32,889 nt of DNA from Planctomycetota bacterium. Lineage in GTDB: Bacteria > Planctomycetota > Planctomycetia > Pirellulales > Thermoguttaceae. The stretch spans positions 1 to 32,889 of the forward strand of contig JAUWPQ010000015.1 in assembly GCA_030611515.1 (NCBI GenBank), given 5' to 3'. Under the pieces are notes generated by a model. That model was not told the DNA's origin, searched no databases, and saw nothing but the letters and a program-made list of their open reading frames with translations. Within the stretch, counting starts at the first letter, position 1. Each line of letters opens with the position of its first letter. The translations under genes and the position numbers were made by a program. This document shows, one piece after another, positions 1 through 6,815 of the stretch.

Positions 1-360
1 GAATCGGAATGGCGAAACCGGGCCGCTGCGGCTGGAGTGGGATGGACCGACAACGCGGTTTTCCTGCCCCGACACCGCGCCGAAGTGGAGAGAATTTTCG
101 GAGTACGAAAGATGAGAACCCGCGCTACACAACGCCGGATCGACCCCGAGCCGTGGCCGCCGGAGTGGGCACGGTTGCCATCCCTCGCCGCGCTGGAGGA
201 GTTAAGCCGCCCCGGTGGCGTCCGGCGGCAGACATCGCTGTTCGGTAAAGGCCGCGCCGGACGCCTGGCCCGATTGCTGGAGATCAAGGGCGTCCGAACG
301 GCCGACACGATGATCGAACGCCACACGAACCCCCCGGGGGATGGGGGTGAATACCTCTAG
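1..360 (+). CDS. hypothetical protein, probably 5'-truncated by the window
   Basis: The frame is open from the first base. A GTG at 37 could start a 107-residue protein, but no stop separates it from the window edge, so this may be the C-terminal part of a longer protein. The product is basic and rich in Arg and Pro (PEPWPPEWARLP near the middle) and ends before the small terminase gene, 81 bases away. I do not recognise a family. It belongs to the phage-derived module by position. An alternative frame (9-248) overlaps it and looks less protein-like. Confidence 0.45.
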   Translation, partial: ESEWRNRAAAAGVGWTDNAVFLPRHRAEVERIFGVRKMRTRATQRRIDPEPWPPEWARLPSLAALEELSRPGGVRRQTSLFGKGRAGRLARLLEIKGVRTADTMIERHTNPPGDGGEYL

Positions 361-441
361 CGGGGGGCGGCCTACTGACCGTTGCCCCCCGTTCCGTGTT
401 TGTGAGCAACCCCGGTCCAACAGAAAAAACGTGAGGGAAAA

Positions 442-771
442 ATGAATCCGAAATCGAAAGCACCAAAACACCTGCAATCGGAAACCCGTCAATGGTTCGA
501 TGAAATCGTGGCCAGCTATGAGCTTGAAAGTCACCACGTGAAACTGCTGGTGGCGGCAGCGGAAAGTTGGGATCGAGCGACACAAGCCCGGAAGATTCTG
601 GCGGACGAAGGGATTTGCGTAACCGACCGTTTCGGTCAACGCCGGGCACACCCGATGGTCAACGTGGAACGCGACATGAAGGGGCTGTTTTCGCGTCTTA
701 TCAGAGAGCTTGCCCTGGACATAGAGCCGCCCGATAGCCGCCCTCCGCGACTCGGCGGGCAAAAATACTAA
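442..771 (+). CDS. phage terminase small subunit, P27 family
   Basis: This 109-residue protein reads like the P27 family of small terminases, the DNA-recognition subunit that starts packaging into phage heads. Features seen are the N-terminal HLQSETRQWFDEIV, the helix ELESHHVKLLVAAAESWDRA, the segment VTDRFGQRRAHPMVNVERD and a closing FSRLIRELALDIE, in the order usual for the family. The length fits (about 100-150 residues). A purine-rich GAGG lies about 10 bases before the ATG. No large terminase follows; the next genes are tiny and then comes the capsid gene, which is unlike a complete phage head operon. Family recognition is by eye. Confidence 0.85.
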   Translation: MNPKSKAPKHLQSETRQWFDEIVASYELESHHVKLLVAAAESWDRATQARKILADEGICVTDRFGQRRAHPMVNVERDMKGLFSRLIRELALDIEPPDSRPPRLGGQKY

Positions 772-789
772 TCAAGCGAAAGGAACAAA

Positions 790-1020
790 ATGGCGAGAAA
801 AAAACTTACATCAAAGCGGCGGGTGTACCCCAAGAGCATTGTTCTAATTCTCGACTCTGGCCATGACTTTTTCGGCGACTTAGACGGCGGAATTGAAAGC
901 AATCTCGACTTGCTTTGCCGGGCCTGGGCCGACCCCGAAATCCGCCAGCAAGTTATCGCCCGATGTGAAGCGAAGGGCGTCAAGCCGCAGCCGTGGGCCA
1001 CGCGAAAGTTTGGAACATGA
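790..1020 (+). CDS. small hypothetical protein of the phage module
   Basis: A 76-residue protein with a basic start (MARKKLTSKRRVYPKS), then an acidic middle with DSGHDFFGDLDGG and a helical C-terminal half ending in WATRKFGT. A purine-rich AAAGGAAC lies before the ATG. It is 18 bases after the small terminase gene, and its stop overlaps the next start as ATGA, so the three genes are probably co-transcribed. No family is recognised. Confidence 0.6.
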   Translation: MARKKLTSKRRVYPKSIVLILDSGHDFFGDLDGGIESNLDLLCRAWADPEIRQQVIARCEAKGVKPQPWATRKFGT

Positions 1021-1208
1021 GCAACCCTAGCACCATCCCCGACGCCGCCGAACGTCGCCCATACGTCCGCTGCAAGCGGCCCCGCTGTCCGCGATGTGAC
1101 TCGATAAATCTCCACTCGTATAAAACCACCCAGCGGTCTATCGGCGACACAATGCGACACACGAAGTGCAGGACGTGCGGCACGTTGTTTTATCTCGTTA
1201 TGGTATGA
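1017..1208 (+). CDS. small zinc-ribbon protein
   Basis: The 63-residue frame starting at the ATG of an ATGA overlap encodes two Cys pairs, CPRCDSINLHSY and CRTCGTLFYLV, about 25 residues apart. This is a classic zinc-ribbon arrangement, with an extra Cys upstream (VRCKRPRC). Such short ribbons are common in phage and transposon DNA and usually bind nucleic acid or partner proteins; the exact role is unknown. An in-frame ATG at 993 would lie inside the preceding gene, so 1017 is preferred because of the ATGA coupling. Confidence 0.65.
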   Translation: MSNPSTIPDAAERRPYVRCKRPRCPRCDSINLHSYKTTQRSIGDTMRHTKCRTCGTLFYLVMV

Positions 1209-1213
1209 GTGAG

Positions 1214-1232
1214 ACTTCCAAACTTTGGAAGT
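1214..1232. promoter_or_regulatory. 19-base perfect dyad and -10-like box in phage module
   Basis: The bases ACTTCCAAA and TTTGGAAGT form 9-base inverted arms around a single C. An overlapping second dyad, AAACTT/AAGTTT, is at 1220-1234. A TATAAT hexamer follows at 1242-1247, about 45 bases before the start at 1291. No good -35 is visible. The stretch is markedly AT-rich compared with its surroundings. An operator overlapping a promoter is the simplest reading; it lacks a T run, so it is not a typical terminator. Confidence 0.4.
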
Positions 1233-1290
1233 TTGATATTTTATAATTGAAAATCTGTGGTAGGCTGAAACCGAAATCGAAAGGAAAACC

Positions 1291-1566
1291 ATGAAAATCC
1301 CCAACGACATAGACCTGTTCACAACCGCTCATTTAAGTGTTCAGTTTCAGCTCCCGTTTCGCGTCATGCAAGCCGCGCTCGACGTTATCGGCGCGAAGCC
1401 GGCCCTGTCGCTCAACGACATCCAGTATTACGCCCTCAGTGATTCGCGCGTGGAACTGATTCAAGCGTACCTCGATACCCGCCGGCACAACGACGAATTG
1501 AACCGCGGCGCGGAGTGGAAGCCAAGCCTGCCGGTCCCCAGAGGCTACCAACGAGCTAACCCGTAA
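1291..1566 (+). CDS. hypothetical protein between small terminase and capsid genes
   Basis: A 91-residue protein with a good AAAGGAAAA ribosome-binding stretch just before the ATG. The segment LPFRVMQAALDVIGAKPALSL, followed by IQYYALSDSRVELIQAYL, looks like a small helix-turn-helix (a recognition-helix pattern followed by a position where tyrosine-rich residues continue), which would suit an excisionase/MerR-like or cro-like protein, but I cannot assign a family. It has its own upstream AT-rich promoter-like stretch and precedes the capsid gene by 53 bases. Confidence 0.6.
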   Translation: MKIPNDIDLFTTAHLSVQFQLPFRVMQAALDVIGAKPALSLNDIQYYALSDSRVELIQAYLDTRRHNDELNRGAEWKPSLPVPRGYQRANP

Positions 1567-1619
1567 CCGACATACCGGGACAATCATCTTCGGGCGGATC
1601 GAAAAAAAGGAAACCGAAA

Positions 1620-2882
1620 ATGTCATACGAAACGACAACGAAAAAAGGCCCGGTTGACACCCGCGACTTGCGTGAGGACCGCGCACAACTGCTCGACACC
1701 GCGCGCGAGCTTTTGGACAAGTCCGCGCCGTCGGCGACGGACGTTACAACTGCACGTCGAAAAGCGGAAGAGGCCCGCGCGCTGAGCCTGGAAATCGACC
1801 GCACGGAAATCCGCAACGACGGCCTGCGCGACGAGTACGCGGCCTCGATGGGTGGCGGGACGACCGGCGGCACCGGCCGATACTTCCGCAACGTCGAGGA
1901 CGGCAAAATCATTCGCGCGATTTCGCACGGCGAATCGTATCGAAGCGCGGTCAACGTACCCGAGACCTCGATGTCCGTCGGGCGACTAATCCGAGCGACC
2001 GCGTCGGGCGACTGGCGCGGCGCAGAAGCGGAACATCGCGAGTATTCTCAGGGCACTTCGGCGGCGGGAGGTTATTTGCTGACACCAAGTATGTCCGCGC
2101 GAATTATCGATTTGGCGAGAGCAAAATCGGTTCTTTCGGCGGCGGGCGCGACGACAATTCCGATGATGACTGAGGAAATGCGAGTCGCCCTGGTTGAAAG
2201 CGACCCCGTCGCGCACTGGACCGGCGAAAATCAGGAAATCGAGGAATCGTCCGGGACGTTTGGTTCCATCCAACTTCGCGCTCGCGCGATCGGAGTTTAC
2301 GTTACCGCGTCGCTAGAACTTATCAGAAATGTTACCGATGTCGAATCCATGATTGAAACCACAATCGCGGCCGCACTCGGTTTAGCGTTGGACGAGAGCG
2401 CGCTGAATGGCGCGGGCAACAACGAATCGCCGACCGGCTTGCTTCACAGCGACCGCGTCTCGGCCTATGCCGTCTCGGCGGCGATTTCCCACGACAAGCT
2501 GCTGAAAGCCGCGCGCGTTTTGTGGAACAACAACGTCGAGCCTCAGAGCATGATTTTCGACGGTAATTTGCGTTGTGCGATCGCGTCACTGAAAGACGGC
2601 GACGGAAATTATTCGGTCGGACCGGCGGAAATCAGCCGGCTGACAGGTCACATGAGTACGCAGGTATCGAGCACCGATAGCAACAACACGATGTACCTCG
2701 GCGATTTCAGCAACGTCGTTTTCGGAATCCGAAATCAAATCGAGATCGAAGTATCCGGCGTGGCCGACGATGTTTTTCGCAAAAAACAAGTTGCAATTCG
2801 TGGCTTGCTTTTTGCCGATTTTGCAGTTTGCCGTAGCAACGACGTGGTGAAACTGACGGCAATTTCAGGAACAACCAGCTAA
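1620..2882 (+). CDS. phage major capsid protein, HK97 fold
   Basis: This 420-residue protein has the layout of HK97-type major capsid proteins. A charged, coiled-coil-like scaffolding (delta) region covers residues 1-100 (RAQLLDTARELL, ARRKAEEARALSLEIDR). The shell domain follows, with TSAAGGYLLTP, HWTGENQEIEESSGTFGSIQL, ALDESALNGAGNNESPTGLL and a C-terminal KKQVAIRGLLFADFAVCR segment. It assembles the icosahedral head. AAGGAAA precedes the ATG. A strong hairpin terminator follows directly. No maturation protease or portal gene is adjacent, although the delta domain normally needs a protease for removal; that gene may lie outside the window or be supplied by a helper phage. Confidence 0.9.
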   Translation: MSYETTTKKGPVDTRDLREDRAQLLDTARELLDKSAPSATDVTTARRKAEEARALSLEIDRTEIRNDGLRDEYAASMGGGTTGGTGRYFRNVEDGKIIRAISHGESYRSAVNVPETSMSVGRLIRATASGDWRGAEAEHREYSQGTSAAGGYLLTPSMSARIIDLARAKSVLSAAGATTIPMMTEEMRVALVESDPVAHWTGENQEIEESSGTFGSIQLRARAIGVYVTASLELIRNVTDVESMIETTIAAALGLALDESALNGAGNNESPTGLLHSDRVSAYAVSAAISHDKLLKAARVLWNNNVEPQSMIFDGNLRCAIASLKDGDGNYSVGPAEISRLTGHMSTQVSSTDSNNTMYLGDFSNVVFGIRNQIEIEVSGVADDVFRKKQVAIRGLLFADFAVCRSNDVVKLTAISGTTS

Positions 2883-2889
2883 CATAAGC

Positions 2890-2956
2890 GCCGGCCTTTC
2901 TCGGGGCCGGCGGCTTCTCCCCCCGCCGCGTGAGAAAACGCGCGCGGCGGGGTTTT
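2890..2956 (+). terminator. double hairpin after capsid gene, second with T run
   Basis: The first hairpin is GCCGGCC (2890-2896) with GGCCGGC (2905-2911). The second is CCCCGCCGCG (2921-2930) with CGCGGCGGGG (2943-2952), a perfect 10-base stem followed by TTTT at 2953-2956. It lies between the capsid gene and the next gene, so it would cap or attenuate the capsid transcript. Confidence 0.7.
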
Positions 2957-2982
2957 CCAAACCAACAAAACAGGAATCGAAA

Positions 2983-3441
2983 ATGAAAAACCTATCACGG
3001 TTACTTTCCGCCGACCTGGTTCAAGGCTACCTGACTTCGACCGGCACCGCCGATGTTTACTCTGAGCAAGTTGACGTGAGCGGATTCGACGGTTGCTTGT
3101 TTCGCGGAATCTTCGGCACGACCGCGACCTCGACCGGCACGGGCACCTTTGCCCTTGTCGGCACGAATACCAGCACGGCCGCCAGCACCGATTACTCGTC
3201 GATCGACGGCGCGTCGGTGACAATCGCGGCGTCCACCACGGCGCGACTAGGAAAGTTTCTCGGCGTTGACATCGACAAGCCGAAATATCGTTACCTGAAA
3301 TCGAAGTTGTCTCGCACGGCCGGCGTCCGCTGGCAGGGCACGCTGAGCGACCGCTACTCCGCCCGATACTTGCCCACGTCGCCCTCGACTTCGACTTTGG
3401 CGAGCACGTCGTCAAACGTGTTGACCGTCAGCGCGACCTAA
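2983..3441 (+). CDS. putative phage virion-associated protein
   Basis: A 152-residue Ser/Thr/Ala-rich protein directly downstream of the capsid gene. It is beta-rich in appearance (GTGTFALVGTNTSTAAS, SVTIAASTTARLGKF) with no Cys-rich or enzymatic motif except isolated Cys. Its position behind the capsid gene and its composition suit a head decoration or head-completion protein. This is inference from context; I recognise no family. AGGAATCG precedes the ATG, and a terminator with seven Ts closes the unit. Confidence 0.6.
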   Translation: MKNLSRLLSADLVQGYLTSTGTADVYSEQVDVSGFDGCLFRGIFGTTATSTGTGTFALVGTNTSTAASTDYSSIDGASVTIAASTTARLGKFLGVDIDKPKYRYLKSKLSRTAGVRWQGTLSDRYSARYLPTSPSTSTLASTSSNVLTVSAT

Positions 3442-3465
3442 GTCAAAAGGGAAGCAATTCCCTCT

Positions 3466-3508
3466 CCCCCGTCAACGCCCTGACCCGGAAAGTTGCGGGG
3501 GTTTTTTT
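3466..3508 (+). terminator. rho-independent terminator closing the phage module
   Basis: CCCCCG plus CAAC (3466-3476, one bulged T) pairs with GTTGCGGGGG (3492-3501), with a loop of about 15 bases. A run of seven T follows at 3502-3508. It sits 24 bases after the preceding stop. Confidence 0.8.
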
Positions 3509-3624
3509 CTTGCGTGGCCCCACGTCGCGTCTGACGGCCGCATTTTCCAGAGGTATCAGAAGCCGTCGCAGGCCGTCGGAACGTCACACGCGCAATCCTA
3601 GCGGGCCAGTTTTGGGTAAGGTGA

Positions 3625-3795
3625 AACTATGGCCGGCGAATAGAGTACAAACCAACACCATCGGAGGCTGGGCGGCTGGGGGAAATGCTGGCGGAAGTAG
3701 TGGAACATGGCGGGGACCGCAAAAGCGAATCAAGGTCACACGATGTTACCTTGTCCGACCTCGGCATATCCAAGATGCAGTCCCACCGCCGGCAA
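3625..3795 (+). pseudogene. remnant of a phage/plasmid ParB-like protein
   Basis: The open frame reads RLGEMLAEVVEHGGDRKSES and then LSDLGISKMQSHRRQ. This pattern (GEML...GGDRKS...LxDLGIxKxQSxRWQ) is familiar from ParB-like and related phage or plasmid regulatory proteins. The N-terminal nuclease part is absent, a stop precedes at 3622-3624, and the match ends abruptly after the Gln, followed by non-coding-like residues to a stop at 3870. It is therefore a fragment of about 57 codons with no plausible start or partner. It marks decayed mobile DNA at the edge of the phage module. Confidence 0.55.
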
Positions 3796-3850
3796 GGCCG
3801 ATCCTCTTTTCACCCCTTCCGGGTAGAACCCTGCCCCCTGTACACTACCG

Positions 3851-3902
3851 GGTGTCTTGACACCTGTTAGCCCCCTTTTCTACACGTTTGTACAGTGTAC
3901 AA
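3851..3902. promoter_or_regulatory. two short palindromes near the element end
   Basis: GGTGTC/GACACC (3851-3864, spacer TT) and TTGTAC/GTACAA (3888-3902, spacer AGT) lie about 90-130 bases from the broken tRNA. Such sites could be integrase arm sites, operators or debris. Nothing in the sequence decides between these. The stretch 3510-3988 otherwise holds only the ParB-like remnant. Confidence 0.3.
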
Positions 3903-3988
3903 GCGGAAGAGGGTGAAGTGAGGGAAAGCCCTGAAAACAAGCTATTTCCCGCGTTTTCGGGGTGGTGTACGGAATGGGCGGAAGTCAA

Positions 3989-4027
3989 TTATGATTCCGC
4001 TGCTCTAACCAACTGAGCTACGCCGCC
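3989..4027 (-). pseudogene. 5' half of tRNA-Met (CAU), broken in the anticodon loop
   Basis: Read on the minus strand from 4027, the bases give a 7-base acceptor strand GGCGGCG, TA, the D-arm GCTC-AGTTGGTTA-GAGC, the anticodon strand GCGGA and the loop ATCATAA with anticodon CAT at 3993-3991. Up to position 38 this is a normal elongator-type tRNA-Met. After that the expected TCCGC strand, T-arm (TTCGAATC type) and 3' acceptor strand are missing and unrelated DNA of the phage side begins. A weak alternative pairing GCGGAA/TTCCGC exists but no T-arm follows. The break point is where tRNA-targeting integrases often recombine. Confidence 0.75.
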
Positions 4028-4201
4028 AAAACCCATTTTCCCAAGGCACTCTCGGCAATTCTCCGACCCTTCGTGGATATCATATTACCCATCGCCATGC
4101 CCGGGAGCCGCAAAGACCTCAGCGGCTGGGAAAAACTCCCGTGTTGACGGGGAGTTATGCACATCCCAACAGCGGCACCGACTGCCGTCAATACCAGAAG
4201 G

Positions 4202-4288
4202 CGGAGAGGACAGGATTCGAACCTGCGGACCAGTTTCCCGGTCACCGATTTAGCAAACCGGCGCTTTCGACCACTCAGCCACCTCTCC
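4202..4288 (-). tRNA. tRNA-Ser (GCU)
   Basis: The minus strand gives acceptor GGAGAGG (4288-4282) pairing with CCTCTCC (4209-4203), the D-arm, anticodon stem CCGGT/ATCGG with loop TTGCTAA (anticodon GCT), a long variable arm (type II tRNA) and the T-arm GCAGG-TTCGAAT-CCTGT. The discriminator base is G, as in serine tRNAs. CCA is not encoded. Confidence 0.95.
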
Positions 4289-4584
4289 TAAGCCGTTTGT
4301 CAGAAACATCTTGCATTGTTCCCGAAAACCGGCTTCCACACATTACTGATTATACCACTTTTTCGGCATAATTATCCCCCATCGGGCCAACACGACGGGA
4401 TATTCGCCAACTATTCCCCCATGCAATCCGTGGAGACCATGAATAAGTTTAATCAATAACAGCGTGGCAGTAAAGCGGCAACTGACCGGCCGTGATGTAT
4501 TCGTTCGGCCTACAACGCCACTCCGGCAGCACGGCGGCAACCTGTTCAAGACACTGACAGAGCCAGCGGCACGCCGTTCACGGA

Positions 4585-4693
4585 CCGGCCGGGGACTGGT
4601 CCATTTTTCGGCGGAAAAACGCATTTTGCCGACGAACCGTTGGCCGAAAACATGGATCTGTCCCCTTCCCGCGGCGCCAGGGGGACAGTCCCA
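4585..4693. repeat. partial copy of the GGGACTGGTCC repeat family
   Basis: The stretch starts with GGGGACTGGTCCATTTTTCG and ends with GGGGGACAGTCCC. The first part recurs inverted at 27140-27180, and the second motif recurs at 12165-12175 and 27000-27012. The region 4289-4702 holds no other feature I can support; it is repeat DNA between the tRNA-Ser gene and the 3' end of the polysaccharide operon. Confidence 0.6.
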
Positions 4694-4702
4694 TTGATTA
4701 AA

Positions 4703-5524
4703 TCAGCGTATTCGATTGCGGTTCGTTGCCTTTTCGCGGAGTACGCGGGCAAGGAACAGGGGGTTGCCGATCAGGTATCGTTGGGCCTTCAGACGGGGTT
4801 GCTGAAAGAGCCGCCAGATCCATTCGTGGCCCAGCCGCCGTAGCCATCGCGGCGCTCGGCTGACGTTGCCCGCCCAATAGTCGAACAGGCCGCCGATGCC
4901 CATGCAAACCGGCACGTCAAGTCGGGGCAAGTTGCGGCGTATCCACTCCTCTTGGATCGGGTTGCCCATGCCGACCAAAAGCACGTCGGGCCGGGTCGCG
5001 TTGATCTGATCTATCGTCGCCGACGTGATCCGGTCGTCGGTCAAGTAGCCGTGGCGGTAGCCCGAGAGTTCCCAGCCGGGGAACGAGCGGCGTGCGTAGT
5101 CGGCGGCCACTCGGATCGTCGCCTCGTCGGCGCCCAGCATGAAGTAAGAGTAGCCGCGATCGGCGGTGGCTTGGAACATCTCCGGGACGAAGTCGGTTCC
5201 CACCATGTTCTCCGCCACCCGAACGCCTTGCAGTCTTGCACCCCAGCGGACGCCGGTGCCGTCGGCAAAGACGAAATCGCCCGAGTTGAGCGTGTCCCGG
5301 TAGGCCGGATCGGCGGCGGCGAGATTCAGCGTATGGGCATTGACGAAAAAGACGCCGATCGCTCGCTCGTCGCGGCGTCGGACGGCGTCTTCCAGCAGGT
5401 CGATGGCCCGCCGCCGCGAGAGATTGTCAATGCGTACGCCCAGAACGGAGAATCGGGGCAGTGCCGGCTTTGCGGCCGGTTCGGTCCCTTTTCTCTCCAT
5501 GATTGCGGCTTCTGATTTCATCAC
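4703..5524 (-). CDS. WecG/TagA/CpsF family glycosyltransferase (GT26)
   Basis: This 273-residue protein shows the GT26 motifs VNAHTLNLAA (61-70), FADGTGVRWGARL (86-98), LLVGMGNPIQEEWI, and the C-terminal GIGGLFDYWAGNVSRAPRWL followed by HEWIWRLFQQPRLKAQRYL. Members transfer N-acetylmannosamine or similar sugars onto undecaprenyl-linked intermediates at the membrane. It is the last gene of the polysaccharide operon. The start overlaps the 3' end of the upstream GT2 gene by 98 bases in another frame. The family core begins near residue 25, so most of the overlap is real whichever start is used (ATG at 5524, 5521 or 5500). Confidence 0.9.
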   Translation of the reverse strand: MMKSEAAIMERKGTEPAAKPALPRFSVLGVRIDNLSRRRAIDLLEDAVRRRDERAIGVFFVNAHTLNLAAADPAYRDTLNSGDFVFADGTGVRWGARLQGVRVAENMVGTDFVPEMFQATADRGYSYFMLGADEATIRVAADYARRSFPGWELSGYRHGYLTDDRITSATIDQINATRPDVLLVGMGNPIQEEWIRRNLPRLDVPVCMGIGGLFDYWAGNVSRAPRWLRRLGHEWIWRLFQQPRLKAQRYLIGNPLFLARVLREKATNRNRIR

Positions 5525-6815
5525 CCAAAGTATAGCCCAAGTTATGGGGCGCGTGGGGGATCGGCTCCGGCGAGTCTCTTTCGGTGCGGACCCATGAGTT
5601 TTGGCGGTGGAAGAGGAACCGGGCGTAGATCGGCAGCTTGCGGAGCATGTAGAGCGGAACGGCCGCCAACGCCCGCGACGGAACCTGCCGCCGGCAAAAG
5701 ACCGTCCAAGCCACTCCGAGCGAGACGGCCAACGCCACGCCTCCGCCGGCCAGCAAGACGGCCGGCAGCCCCGACGCGCCGAGCCGCCATGCCAGACAAC
5801 TCAATACAACAAGAGCCAACCAGATAGCGACCAGCAACGTCAGCGGCGGTATGCTCAGATCGACGGCCATCGCCATCAACGGCCACGATCGCCGCCGCAA
5901 CGCGGCCCAAAGCAGCCGGGGAACTTGCCTGAGCGCCGTGCGAAGGTGGCCGTGCTCCCAGCGCGTGCGTTGCGAGTCGAAGGCGCGATCCGACTCAGGC
6001 ATCGCGCTGCTCACACCCGCCTCGGGGCAAAACAGCGGCAGATGGCCCTGCAGCGCCAGGTCGATTCCCAACTGCATATCTTCCACCAGATTGCCGCCGG
6101 CCGGGTCCGCCTCCTTCACCAACGGCCAAGGAATTGCCATGCCGGTGCCGGTCATCCGGCAGGGCGCGCCCAATCGGATCAGCCCCAAGGGCCGGACCAG
6201 GTTGGTCACGCGGTTTCCAAAAATCGACACGGCTTCGATCGGGCCGTTGGCCGGACGGCGGTCGGTAAGGTTCCTCGCCTGCACGGGCCGCCGCTCTCGC
6301 CAAGCGCAATGGGCAAGGAGGTCTATCGCCCCAGGCTCCGGCAGGCAGTCGGCGTCGATCACCACCACCACGTCCGGCGAATCGTCGGCCAGATGGCGGA
6401 AACCTCGTTGCAGTGCGTACCCTTTGCCGCGCCGGCGTGGATCGTTTCGTTCGACCACCTCGGCACCCGCCCGGCGGGCCAGTTCGGCCGTCCGATCGGT
6501 GCAGTTGTCGGCCACCACCAGGACGCGATCGGCGGCGGAAAGCATGGGAATGATTGCCTGCAAAGTATGCTCGATGACGAGTTGTTCGTCGTGAGCCGGG
6601 ATCAGCACGGCCGTGCGAGGTTTGTAGGAGGCGTCTTCGGACGTTGCATCAGCGTAGAGTGGGGCTGCGCTTCGCTTGACCCACCCTACTCGCCTCCTAC
6701 AACCCGGCCACAGTGCCGCCAGACATTCGAGGCAAAACGCCCCGATCGGCAGCAGCGCGGCGGCGGCGGCCAGCATCATCATCGCGTCAATCGCCTGAAG
6801 GATCGTCATCGTCAT
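5427..6815 (-). CDS. membrane GT2 family glycosyltransferase carrying a REP insertion
   Basis: A 462-residue protein with an N-terminal hydrophobic helix (about 10-33), a GT2 catalytic domain (about 68-300) and C-terminal membrane helices (about 320-395). Catalytic signs are VLIPAHDE, VVADNCTDRT, the DAD motif at 154-156, NLVEDMQLGIDLAL and QRTRWEHGH (the QxxRW-type motif). It probably adds a sugar to a lipid-linked or growing exopolysaccharide. The start ATG shares one base with the previous stop (TAATG), so translation is coupled. Residues about 39-64 (including VGWVKRSAAP) derive from an in-frame REP element between the first helix and the catalytic domain. The last 30 or so residues overlap the next gene. 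Confidence 0.88.
   Translation of the reverse strand: MTMTILQAIDAMMMLAAAAALLPIGAFCLECLAALWPGCRRRVGWVKRSAAPLYADATSEDASYKPRTAVLIPAHDEQLVIEHTLQAIIPMLSAADRVLVVADNCTDRTAELARRAGAEVVERNDPRRRGKGYALQRGFRHLADDSPDVVVVIDADCLPEPGAIDLLAHCAWRERRPVQARNLTDRRPANGPIEAVSIFGNRVTNLVRPLGLIRLGAPCRMTGTGMAIPWPLVKEADPAGGNLVEDMQLGIDLALQGHLPLFCPEAGVSSAMPESDRAFDSQRTRWEHGHLRTALRQVPRLLWAALRRRSWPLMAMAVDLSIPPLTLLVAIWLALVVLSCLAWRLGASGLPAVLLAGGGVALAVSLGVAWTVFCRRQVPSRALAAVPLYMLRKLPIYARFLFHRQNSWVRTERDSPEPIPHAPHNLGYTLGDEIRSRNHGEKRDRTGRKAGTAPILRSGRTH
6622..6702. repeat. 81-base REP-containing insertion inside the GT2 gene
   Basis: TTGTAGGAGGCG (6622-6633) and CGCCTCCTACAA (6691-6702) are perfect 12-base terminal inverted repeats. 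Between them, 6659-6689 matches 31 bases of the REP flanking the RAYT gene at 31217-31249 and 31842-31874. The length, 27 codons, keeps the GT2 frame open. Confidence 0.8.

Noticed and set aside
3978-4027. tRNA-Met with an intact anticodon stem through an enlarged loop (GCGGAA/TTCCGC)
   Set aside because: The stem can be drawn, but no T-arm or 3' acceptor strand follows, so it cannot be a working tRNA as seen.
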